Positions 1 to 5,629 of a DNA stretch of 7,945 nt are shown one piece after another. Every line of letters begins with the position of its first letter. The stretch's first letter is position 1. This DNA is from an uncultured Dialister sp. (lineage in GTDB: Bacteria > Bacillota > Negativicutes > Veillonellales > Dialisteraceae): NCBI GenBank assembly GCA_900545785.1, contig URAA01000066.1, positions 1 through 7,945 of the forward strand, read 5' to 3'. Made by a program: the position numbers and the translations under genes. The notes under the pieces are model-generated. The model was not told where the DNA came from, searched no databases, and worked only from the letters and a program-made list of their open reading frames with translations.

Positions 1-2
1 GA

Positions 3-284
3 TTCTCAATGACGGCGGTAGCGGCTCTTTTAGCGGCCGGTGCCGTAAGTATTGCCGGCCTTATAGGCTTTGTGGGTCTTGTCGTGCCTCATATTGTGCG
101 GCTTATTATAGGAACGGATTATAAATATGTAATACCCGGATCAGCCATCTTGGGAGCCGGTGTTTTAGTATTTTGTGATACCTTGGGACGAATTCTATTT
201 TCTCCTGTTGAAATCCCGGCAGGAATCATAATGGCCTTTCTGGGAGCCCCGTTTTTTCTGTATTTATTGAGGAGAAGTTCATGA
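3..284 (+). CDS. FecCD/BtuC-family ABC transporter permease, C-terminal fragment (5' end outside window)
   Basis: This is the last ~93 codons of an integral-membrane permease that imports iron-siderophore, haem, cobalamin or a related metal chelate. The reading frame is open to the window edge (codons before the first ATG at 9 are TTC TCA), so that ATG is internal and the gene starts upstream. The visible part holds the family's most conserved stretch: GLIGFVGLVVPHIVRLIIG, then DTLGR, then EIPAGI and GAPFFLYLLRR at the C-terminus. FecCD permeases are normally about 330 residues, so roughly 240 are missing. The stop overlaps the start of the downstream ATPase by four bases (ATGA), so the two are translationally coupled. 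The family assignment is secure. The substrate cannot be read from this fragment; the neighbouring exported CbiK and the FecB-type binding protein favour a tetrapyrrole or iron/cobalt compound. Confidence 0.93.
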   Translation, partial: FSMTAVAALLAAGAVSIAGLIGFVGLVVPHIVRLIIGTDYKYVIPGSAILGAGVLVFCDTLGRILFSPVEIPAGIIMAFLGAPFFLYLLRRSS

Positions 285-1078
285 TGGATGATATAGAAAT
301 TTTAATATCGGAAATTCATCTCTCTTTCGGTAAAAATGAGATACTTAAAGGCGCAGAATGTCGTATAAAGAAGGGGAGTATTGTAACATTTTTAGGACGT
401 AACGGTTGTGGGAAATCTACTTTACTCAAAGCAGTTACGGGAAACCTGAAACCGGACAAGGGATATATAAAAATTGCAGGGAAATCTCTTCATGAATATA
501 AAAATAAGGAAATGGCAAGATATGTGGCATTTTTGCCACAGGTGCATGAAATCCCTAAAGATATGACCGCAGAAGAACTGGTTGCTTGCGGGAGATATCC
601 TTATCAACATTGGTGGACCGGAGTTTCCACCCATGACAGAGAAGTCATCAAAAGCGCCATGAAAAGGACGAATACCTATCATTTGAAAGATCGATATACA
701 TCGAGTTTGTCCGGAGGAGAACGACAACGGGTATGGATAGCCATGGCACTTGCACAAGAGCCTAAAATTCTCATTCTTGATGAACCGACTACCTATTTGG
801 ATATTTGTCACCAACTGGAAGTTTTAGAGTTGGTATCGAAATTAAATCAGGAAGAAAATTTAACTGTGGTCATGGTTCTTCATGATATAAATCATGCAAT
901 TCGTTATTCCTCAGAGATCTTTGTCCTGGAAGACGGTATTATTAAACGATATGGCTCACCGCTCAGTGTTATGACTCCGGAAGCAATCGCAGAAATATTC
1001 GAAGTGGATGCCGATGTAGAAATAAGGGGAGGAAGACCCAATATTATTATTAACGGACTGTTGGACCGGCGAATTTGA
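281..1078 (+). CDS. FecE/BtuD/HmuV-type ABC transporter ATP-binding protein
   Basis: Cytoplasmic ATPase that powers the FecCD-type permease just upstream. The 265-residue protein has every motif of an active nucleotide-binding domain: Walker A GRNGCGKST (39-47), Q-loop Gln87, signature LSGGE (143-147) followed by RQRV, Walker B ILILDEP (163-169), D-loop TYLD (171-174) and switch His201. The C-terminal tail with FEVDADVEI is typical of the FecE/HmuV group, and the length is normal for it. The start at 281 overlaps the permease stop by four bases. A GAGGAG ribosome site at 269-274 lies 6 bases before this ATG and 9 before the second ATG at 284, so either codon could be used. A probable terminator follows at 1136-1176. 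The matching binding protein is not in this operon but on the opposite strand, facing it. Family certain, substrate (iron chelate, haem or cobalamin-like) unresolved. Confidence 0.95.
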   Translation: MMDDIEILISEIHLSFGKNEILKGAECRIKKGSIVTFLGRNGCGKSTLLKAVTGNLKPDKGYIKIAGKSLHEYKNKEMARYVAFLPQVHEIPKDMTAEELVACGRYPYQHWWTGVSTHDREVIKSAMKRTNTYHLKDRYTSSLSGGERQRVWIAMALAQEPKILILDEPTTYLDICHQLEVLELVSKLNQEENLTVVMVLHDINHAIRYSSEIFVLEDGIIKRYGSPLSVMTPEAIAEIFEVDADVEIRGGRPNIIINGLLDRRI

Positions 1079-1135
1079 TTAAACGAAAATTTATTATAAA
1101 ATACATAGAAAATGAATTCTTACATCGGCTTCGAA

Positions 1136-1176
1136 ATCGGATCAAATATCTGAAGATTTGAGGTCGATATTTTTTT
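1136..1176 (+). terminator. probable Rho-independent terminator of the permease-ATPase operon
   Basis: An AT-rich hairpin lies about 60 bases after the ATPase stop. ATCG (1136-1139) pairs with CGAT (1165-1168). Inside it TCAAAT plus TC (1142-1150, one bulged A) pairs with GATTTGA (1155-1161) around a TGAA loop. A run of seven T follows at 1170-1176. An alternative fold pairs AAATATC with GATATTT. The stem is weak and has an internal loop, so this is a moderate call resting on position and the T run. Confidence 0.5.
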
Positions 1177-1228
1177 AAGAATCTAACAAAATGAAGTCTC
1201 GATCATTATTATTAATAATTTTAAAACC

Positions 1229-1267
1229 GAGATAATTGCGGATTATTACATAAGGGGCAATTATTTT
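1229..1267. repeat. inverted repeat in the convergent gap
   Basis: ATAATTGC (1232-1239) and GCAATTAT (1257-1264) form a perfect 8-bp inverted repeat with a 17-base loop. G·U and A-U pairs extend it outward on the + strand RNA to 1229/1267, and its 3' arm is T-rich. It may act as a second, weak + strand terminator or simply be AT-rich chance. The rest of the 289-base gap 1079-1367, apart from this and the two terminators, shows no gene. Confidence 0.35.
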
Positions 1268-1270
1268 ATA

Positions 1271-1307
1271 TAAAAAAAGTGCAGCGGTTTTATTAATTAC
1301 TGCACTT
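1271..1307 (-). terminator. Rho-independent terminator of the binding-protein gene
   Basis: Read on the - strand, AAGTGCAG (1307-1300) pairs perfectly with CTGCACTT (1284-1277) around a 15-base loop. The run of seven T corresponding to A1272-1278 follows at once, its first base also closing the stem. It lies about 60 bases beyond the stop of the - strand lipoprotein gene. There is no T run on the + strand side, so it works in the - direction only. Confidence 0.75.
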
Positions 1308-1367
1308 AAGGTATACCCCGAAGATATTTCCAACGTATTTATTTTTAATTAATAAATTATTTTACTT

Positions 1368-2300
1368 TCAGTTTTGATGATAAGCCAAATCAAGCAGCTT
1401 GTTCATTGCTTCCGGAGTTCGGATACCGGGATTCATAAGAAAAAGATCTACAGGTAGAAAGTAAACACGATTGTTTTTTACGGCATCTAAATTTGACCAA
1501 GCCGGATTATCTCTCATTTGTTCGTTCATTTTTTTAGAGATTTCTGCTTCTTTTCCCATGGTAACAACGAAAATGATTTCAGGATTATCGGAAGACAGTT
1601 GCTCTAACGAATAAGGAACCGTTTTTGAATCTAAAGTGATGTCTTTATGGTTTAACAGAACATTGTTCATTTTTAATCGTTCAACCATGGAAGCACAAAT
1701 AGCTTTGGGAGTTTCCGCTGTGACCGCTTTGCCGGTTGCACGAAGGACGGCTACCTTTGCAGGTTTAAATTTTAGAGCATCCTTTTCGACTTTTGCTACT
1801 CCTTTTTCATATTCTTTTATTATATTTTCAGCAGTATCTTCCTTATTGAATAATTGTCCCATCAGTTTTAATAGAGGGACATTGTCATTTATACCGTCAT
1901 AGTTGATAAGCAGATAAGGAATTTTATTGCTTTGCAGCAAAGACTCAAGTTTTGTATTTTGCCCTTTTTCTCCAAGAACAAAATCAGGTTTCAGACCTAC
2001 AAGAGTTTCCATATTGATATGAGCGACTTGACCTAATTGAGGGAGAGATTCCGCTTCTTTCGGTATCGGGTTAGCGGTGGTGGGGCGTGCAATGGAAGTG
2101 CCTCCGACTGCATACGCCATGTTTAACAGGGGGGTACTCAGTGTAACAATTCGTTTAGGAGGGGAACTTACAGTTACTTCTTGTTGCTTGTAAGAATAAG
2201 TGTAAGATGATGAGGGAGACTCTTTTTTGTTTGTATTACTACAGCCTGCGGCAGAAATACATAGAATGGCGACAAGAAATATCATATAAAGTTTTTTCAT
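1368..2300 (-). CDS. lipoprotein substrate-binding protein of a metal/tetrapyrrole ABC transporter (FecB/BtuF fold)
   Basis: Extracytoplasmic, membrane-anchored receptor that captures an iron complex, haem, cobalamin or similar ligand and hands it to a FecCD-type permease. Residues 1-20 form a lipoprotein signal: KK, a hydrophobic core and the lipobox SAAGC, with Cys20 as the acylated residue. A polar Ser/Lys-rich linker follows. The N-terminal lobe begins at PKRIVTLS (48-55) and includes the LVGLKPDFVLG segment (100-110). A long helix around 152-176 joins it to the C-terminal lobe (about 180-290), which contains the family's NPAWSNLDAVKNNRVYFLP stretch (265-283). The total of 310 residues is usual. 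AGGAG at 2306-2310 sits 5 bases before the ATG. The gene is downstream of cbiK on the same strand and faces the permease-ATPase pair, its likely partners. A strong terminator sits 20 bases before its start, which leaves no room for a promoter between the two. Ligand not determinable. Confidence 0.92.
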   Translation of the reverse strand: MKKLYMIFLVAILCISAAGCSNTNKKESPSSSYTYSYKQQEVTVSSPPKRIVTLSTPLLNMAYAVGGTSIARPTTANPIPKEAESLPQLGQVAHINMETLVGLKPDFVLGEKGQNTKLESLLQSNKIPYLLINYDGINDNVPLLKLMGQLFNKEDTAENIIKEYEKGVAKVEKDALKFKPAKVAVLRATGKAVTAETPKAICASMVERLKMNNVLLNHKDITLDSKTVPYSLEQLSSDNPEIIFVVTMGKEAEISKKMNEQMRDNPAWSNLDAVKNNRVYFLPVDLFLMNPGIRTPEAMNKLLDLAYHQN

Positions 2301-2319
2301 AAAAGCTCCTTGTTTTTAT

Positions 2320-2355
2320 AAAAAAACCACCGTCAAAGAGATGACGGCGGTTTTT
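2320..2355 (-). terminator. strong terminator (possible attenuator) between cbiK and the binding-protein gene
   Basis: Read on the - strand, AAAAACCGCCGTC (2355-2343) pairs with GACGGTGGTTTTT (2334-2322) around an 8-base loop, giving a 13-bp stem with a single G·U. It continues into a run of seven T (A2320-2326 on the + strand). The odd pair is G·U on the - strand but A·C on the + strand, so the - direction is the functional one. The T run ends 20 bases before the start codon of the lipoprotein gene. Nearby sequence can form a competing 9-bp pairing (2369-2377 with 2336-2344). Confidence 0.85.
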
Positions 2356-2393
2356 GTCAAAAGAGAGATCATCTCTTAAGATATTTTATCATA

Positions 2394-3383
2394 CTATTTC
2401 AGAGCTTCTAAAGCTTCATTAGATCTTTCTACATAGATTTTGCGGATATTTTCATTTTCACCGAGTCCGTGAATATAAGCGTCAACTTTGATTCCTTCAC
2501 CCATAAGGATGCTCTTGTGGCTGTCCGGTTCGTCACCTGCCATATCGTTGTTGGCATGGTCGCCGGCAACCATCATAATCGGCATCAATGTAACATGTTT
2601 AATTCCTTTAGCTTTTAATTTCGGAATAACATCTTCCAGATTCGGACGGCCTTCTACAGAGTAAACAAATACATTTTCTATTCCGAGTTCTCCGAGTCGA
2701 TCTTGAATAACGGAGTAGTAAGCATTGCTCGGATGGGGAGTACCGTGAGCCATGAGAAGTGTGGCATCAGTTTTTCCCATAACCGGGAACTGGGTCTTTA
2801 CAGCATTGAGGAAGTCCACGACCTGGTCCGGAGCATCTTCAGTTCCTTGATAATACATTAACGGGGTAGCAATGGATAAAGCTTTAAACTTAGACATCTG
2901 CATTTTGGTTACTATAGTTTTATAACTGTACTCTACGCCGGGAATTATATCCAAGGAAACAACAGCAACACGAGTGTATCCTTCTGCTTTCAATTTATCA
3001 AATGCTTTTTCGGGTGTAAGTTTCTGAATACCTTCATTTGCTTTGACACGATCGATGATGATGTGGGATGTATATGCTTCAAATACCGGGATATCGGGAT
3101 GCGCCCTTTGTATATCTGCTTTTACTGCTTCAATTGTTTTTGCACGAGTTTCAGGGAAAGTGGTGCCGAAAGTCATAATCAGGATGGCATCTTTATTTTT
3201 AACATTCTGCATTGCCGGATTATGGTAGCTCCATACGCCGATGGAAGAAGCTTCAAGAAGTGCCGGCGTAGGATTTTGCACTTCAGAACTGAGTTCGTAG
3301 GCAGCATTTGCATTCATCCCCAATCCTAACACGCAAAGTGCGGCAACAGAGGTTGATAAAATAGCTTTGATACTCTTTTTCAT
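2394..3383 (-). CDS. cbiK: exported CbiK-family sirohydrochlorin cobaltochelatase / tetrapyrrole chelatase
   Basis: CbiK enzymes insert Co2+ (or Fe2+ in vitro) into sirohydrochlorin. This 329-residue protein carries the family's metal-binding and catalytic residues at the usual spacing: His213 in LLMAHGTPHPSN, Glu244 in YSVEGRPN and His276 in MVAGDHANNDMAGDE. These correspond to His145, Glu175 and His207 of the Salmonella enzyme. The N-terminal half has the related chelatase segment MTFGTTFPETR (70-80). Unlike cytosolic CbiK it begins with a Sec signal: KKSIK, a hydrophobic core (about 8-22), and a likely cut ANA|A after residue 27. It should therefore act outside the cytoplasmic membrane, as the haem-binding periplasmic CbiK of Desulfovibrio vulgaris does. 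The ATG is set by AAGGAGTG (3391-3398), core 9 bases upstream. Next on the same strand is a metal/tetrapyrrole-binding lipoprotein, which points to uptake or remodelling of a tetrapyrrole rather than B12 synthesis in the cytosol. Family is secure, physiological substrate inferred. Confidence 0.93.
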   Translation of the reverse strand: MKKSIKAILSTSVAALCVLGLGMNANAAYELSSEVQNPTPALLEASSIGVWSYHNPAMQNVKNKDAILIMTFGTTFPETRAKTIEAVKADIQRAHPDIPVFEAYTSHIIIDRVKANEGIQKLTPEKAFDKLKAEGYTRVAVVSLDIIPGVEYSYKTIVTKMQMSKFKALSIATPLMYYQGTEDAPDQVVDFLNAVKTQFPVMGKTDATLLMAHGTPHPSNAYYSVIQDRLGELGIENVFVYSVEGRPNLEDVIPKLKAKGIKHVTLMPIMMVAGDHANNDMAGDEPDSHKSILMGEGIKVDAYIHGLGENENIRKIYVERSNEALEALK

Positions 3384-3424
3384 AAATGATCACTCCTTAA
3401 TAAAATAATTGACATCATGAAATA

Positions 3425-3493
3425 AAGTTATAATTTTTAAAAATAAATTAGTATTTTCCCCTTATACTATTTATATTTTAAAAATTATAATTT
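3425..3493. repeat. large concentric AT-rich palindrome in the cbiK leader
   Basis: TTATAATTTTTAAAA (3428-3442) and TTTTAAAAATTATAA (3476-3490) are perfect 15-base inverted arms. Three further outer positions (3425-3427 with 3491-3493) and an inner pair of arms, TAGTAT (3449-3454) and ATACTA (3464-3469), share the same centre at 3459. Counting G·T, 26 of 30 positions pair, with a 9-base central loop that reads AAGGGGAAA on the - strand. It lies just downstream of the predicted cbiK promoter, so it would form the extreme 5' end of that mRNA. Function unknown: an operator, a 5' protective stem-loop or another leader structure are all possible. Confidence 0.7.
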
Positions 3494-3502
3494 GATATAT
3501 TA

Positions 3503-3531
3503 ATATTATTACAATAAAACTATTAAGTCAA
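3503..3531 (-). promoter_or_regulatory. predicted sigma-70-type promoter for cbiK
   Basis: Read on the - strand, a -35 box TTGACT (3531-3526) is followed by a 17-base spacer and a -10 box TAATAT (3508-3503). These match the consensus at 5 of 6 and 4 of 6 positions with optimal spacing. Transcription would start near 3496, giving a leader of about 112 bases that begins with the large palindrome. The region is very AT-rich, so chance -10-like matches are common; the -35 and the spacing carry the call. Confidence 0.6.
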
Positions 3532-3611
3532 TTAGAAAATGATTCGTAAATAAAATGGTTATATGGGAACACATTTGTTTATTGCAATTTTGCATAATTA
3601 AACCTGATATC

Positions 3612-3641
3612 TTAATCAAAAGACATGACTTGTGATACAAT
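3612..3641 (+). promoter_or_regulatory. predicted extended -10 promoter of the mre operon
   Basis: TGATACAAT (3633-3641) is an extended -10 element: TG, one base, then TACAAT (5 of 6 to consensus). A weak -35-like TTAATC lies at 3612-3617 with an 18-base spacer. Transcription would begin near 3648, about 30 bases before the mreB start. No other convincing + strand promoter is seen between 3384 and 3677. Confidence 0.5.
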
Positions 3642-3661
3642 AAAGAGCACAATGAAATGAT

Positions 3662-3669
3662 AGGAAGGG
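3662..3669 (+). promoter_or_regulatory. ribosome binding site that sets the mreB start at 3678
   Basis: AGGAAGGG ends 8 bases before ATG 3678. The in-frame ATG at 3657 lies upstream of this site and has no comparable site of its own. The ATG at 3671 is out of frame and only one base from it. The protein beginning at 3678 also matches the usual MreB N-terminus and length. Confidence 0.75.
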
Positions 3670-3677
3670 TATGGTAT

Positions 3678-4715
3678 ATGAAAGCGTTTTCCGGAACCGG
3701 TATAAAATTCGGTATTGATATCGGTTCGTCTCAGGTTCGCATATATTCTGACAGTAAAATAGTTTTAGAAGAATCCAGTTGTGCTGCGGTAGATAACGCA
3801 ACAGGAGAAATTCTCGGATTCGGCACGGATGCAATCATACGGACTCATTCATCCCAAGCGGGGAGCTGCCGTTTGGAATGGGCGGTTAAAAACGGAGTGA
3901 TGGCCGATTATGAGATGACGAAAGGAATGTTGCGTTATTTCATTAATAAAGCCAGTCGCCAATCGGTTAATCGCCCCAATGTCATGATTTCAACTTCTTG
4001 TGAAATCAGTTCAGTGGTCAAGCATGCTCTGGTGGATGCGGCTCGTCATGCAGGTGCACAAAAGGTATCATTAATTTCATCTTCAGCTGCCGCTGCCGTC
4101 GGAGCCGGTTTGGTTCTTGATTTGCCGGATGCGGTGTTATCTACCGTTATAGGAAAAGATAGGACGGATTGCGGGATTTATTGCTGCGGCGGAGTAGTTT
4201 ATGAAAAAGGAATTGCCTTCGGCGGTGTAACAATTGATTTGGAGATCACGCAATTTTTGTATGATAAATATCATTTAATGATAGGAGAAAATCAGGCGGA
4301 ACAATTAAAACATGAATGGGTTTCCGTTATTCATAGAAGAGAAAATCGAGTGTTTACGGTAAGAGGTCGAAGAATAGAAGACGGAGTAGAAATTATTGTA
4401 GAGCTTACCGACAGTGAATTAGCACCGGTTATGCAGAGAAACTTGATGCCGGTTGTAAAATTAATTAAAGAGGTACTCCGGTTTTCTACACCGGACATGG
4501 CGGAAGATCTCATAAGAAACGGCATGCTGATATCAGGCGGTACGGCTAAATTACCGGGGATTTCCGAATGGATATCCGAGCAAATCGGAATCCCCGTATT
4601 TGTTCCCGAAGAACCTGAAAATGTTGTAGCTATCGGCTGCTATCATGCTATTGATGATGTGAGAGGCCTATCTTTGATCATTGATAATGGAGAGAAGTAT
4701 TACGGAGGAATCTGA
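3678..4715 (+). CDS. mreB: divergent MreB-like actin homologue with degenerate ATPase motifs
   Basis: MreB polymerises along the inner face of the cytoplasmic membrane and organises the lateral wall-synthesis complex. This 345-residue protein (MreB is usually 335-347) aligns with MreB from end to end: IKFGIDIGSS (9-18), VKNGVMADYEMT (70-81), AAAAVGAG (137-144), GGVVYEKGIAFGG (171-183), MIGENQAEQLKHE (201-213), and GMLISGGTAKLPG (282-294). It also sits in first position of a mreBCD-mrdA operon. Several nucleotide-handling residues are changed. The first phosphate loop reads DIGSSQV instead of DLGTANT. The EEP segment with the catalytic Glu reads SSS (134-136). The second phosphate loop DIGGGT reads VIGKDR (157-162), which removes the catalytic Asp. 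GGD reads GGV (182-184), and the adenosine-site GGG reads GGT (287-289). ATP hydrolysis, and perhaps binding, is probably lost. The frame is intact and the conserved structure continues on both sides, so this is not a frameshift artefact or an obvious pseudogene. A canonical MreB may exist elsewhere in the genome. Confidence 0.88.
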   Translation: MKAFSGTGIKFGIDIGSSQVRIYSDSKIVLEESSCAAVDNATGEILGFGTDAIIRTHSSQAGSCRLEWAVKNGVMADYEMTKGMLRYFINKASRQSVNRPNVMISTSCEISSVVKHALVDAARHAGAQKVSLISSSAAAAVGAGLVLDLPDAVLSTVIGKDRTDCGIYCCGGVVYEKGIAFGGVTIDLEITQFLYDKYHLMIGENQAEQLKHEWVSVIHRRENRVFTVRGRRIEDGVEIIVELTDSELAPVMQRNLMPVVKLIKEVLRFSTPDMAEDLIRNGMLISGGTAKLPGISEWISEQIGIPVFVPEEPENVVAIGCYHAIDDVRGLSLIIDNGEKYYGGI

Positions 4716-5629
4716 TGCTTTTTTTTGGAAAGCGAAAAATTATATTGACGATATTGGTTTTGGCAATGATGGCTTTGGCCGGTTGGTTTTGGAAACATAA
4801 GGAATCAGTTCCTTTTATTTCACAAACTTTATCTACCGCATCCGCGCCTTTTGAATATAGTACGAGCCGGATCGCCTTATTCGGGAAAACCGGAATAGGA
4901 ATTATTGACCAATCTGTTTCGAAATGGAATGAACTGGATGATTTAAGAAAAGAAAATGCCGGACTTCGGGCTGAACAATCAAGATATAGTGAAATTTTAG
5001 CCGAAAATATTCGATTGAGGGATTTGCTGAAATTTAAAGAAGGTTATACAAAATTTAACCTTCTCGGAGCATCTGTCATTTCGAGAGATTACGGAGGCTG
5101 GACGAATACCTTGATAATTGATCGAGGAACTGACAGCGGAATCAAACCGTATATGCCTGTGATAGTTCCTCAAGGGGTCGTAGGTTTTGTAAGTGAAACT
5201 TATTTAAATACTTCCAGAGTTCAATTACTTCTTGATCCGAGAACTGTGTTGGGGGGAATCGTTCAACGTCCGGCATCTCGTGTCGCGTCTATGGTTTCAG
5301 GCAATGCAGGTAAACAGGGGCTTTTATCGTTTATGAATATTGCAAGGGAAGCGGATGTCATCAAGGGAGATGTTGTGATTACCTCCGGATATGGCGGAGT
5401 TTATCCCAAGGGACTGGTTATCGGAACCGTTGAAAGGGTATCCGATGATACAGATCAAGTGGCCTTAGATGCAGATATAAAACCGGCTGTAGATTTCAGT
5501 CATTTGGAAGAAATATTTGTGATTACCGATTCCATCCAAAGGTCATTGCCTGAAGAAATTGATAATATTCCCACCAGAGAAAGACCGGTTAACCCTAACA
5601 GCCAGCAAGTGGAGGCTAAAAATGAATAA
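4715..5629 (+). CDS. mreC: cell shape-determining protein MreC
   Basis: MreC is a bitopic membrane protein whose extracytoplasmic part forms filaments that link MreB/MreD to PBP2 and activate it. The 304 residues show the standard layout. There is a short basic N-terminus (GKRK), one membrane helix (about 8-26), and a coiled coil (about 66-107, rich in Leu, Glu and Arg). The two-lobed beta domain (about 115-275) includes VISRDYGGWTNTLIIDRGT (121-139), GVVGFVSE (154-161), TSGYGGVYPKGLVIGTV (223-239) and the PAVDFSHLEEIFVI end (257-270). A polar, probably disordered tail of about 34 residues follows. Its ATG overlaps the mreB stop by one base (TGATG), with GGAGG at 4704-4708, 6 bases upstream. 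Nothing looks damaged, in contrast to the preceding MreB. Confidence 0.96.
   Translation: MLFFGKRKIILTILVLAMMALAGWFWKHKESVPFISQTLSTASAPFEYSTSRIALFGKTGIGIIDQSVSKWNELDDLRKENAGLRAEQSRYSEILAENIRLRDLLKFKEGYTKFNLLGASVISRDYGGWTNTLIIDRGTDSGIKPYMPVIVPQGVVGFVSETYLNTSRVQLLLDPRTVLGGIVQRPASRVASMVSGNAGKQGLLSFMNIAREADVIKGDVVITSGYGGVYPKGLVIGTVERVSDDTDQVALDADIKPAVDFSHLEEIFVITDSIQRSLPEEIDNIPTRERPVNPNSQQVEAKNE

Noticed and set aside
422..814. Long open frame on the - strand inside the ABC ATPase gene
   Set aside because: It is antisense to a gene with full Walker and signature motifs, its protein resembles no family, and it has no ribosome site.
3409..3434. TTGACA followed by TATAAT on the + strand, both perfect consensus hexamers
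   Set aside because: The spacer is only 14 bases, too short for a normal sigma-70 promoter, and the -10 falls inside an arm of the AT-rich palindrome. The start would be about 240 bases before mreB, while a better-placed extended -10 lies at 3633-3641.
3384..3496. Cobalamin riboswitch in the cbiK leader
   Set aside because: The predicted leader is about 112 bases, much shorter than a cobalamin riboswitch. It is almost entirely A and T and has no B12-box-like GCC..CTG segment.
3583..3594. Short inverted repeat TGCAA-TT-TTGCA upstream of mreB
   Set aside because: Arms of only five bases with no extension; expected by chance in a spacer this AT-rich.
3384..3677. Fur box between the divergent genes
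   Set aside because: AAATGATT near 3537 and scattered AT-rich palindromes resemble pieces of a Fur site, but no stretch gives a convincing 7-1-7 or 19-base match, and AT-rich DNA produces such pieces by chance.
3657..3677. Upstream in-frame ATG as the mreB start
   Set aside because: The ribosome site AGGAAGGG lies after it and fits ATG 3678. The extra seven residues do not belong to the MreB N-terminus.
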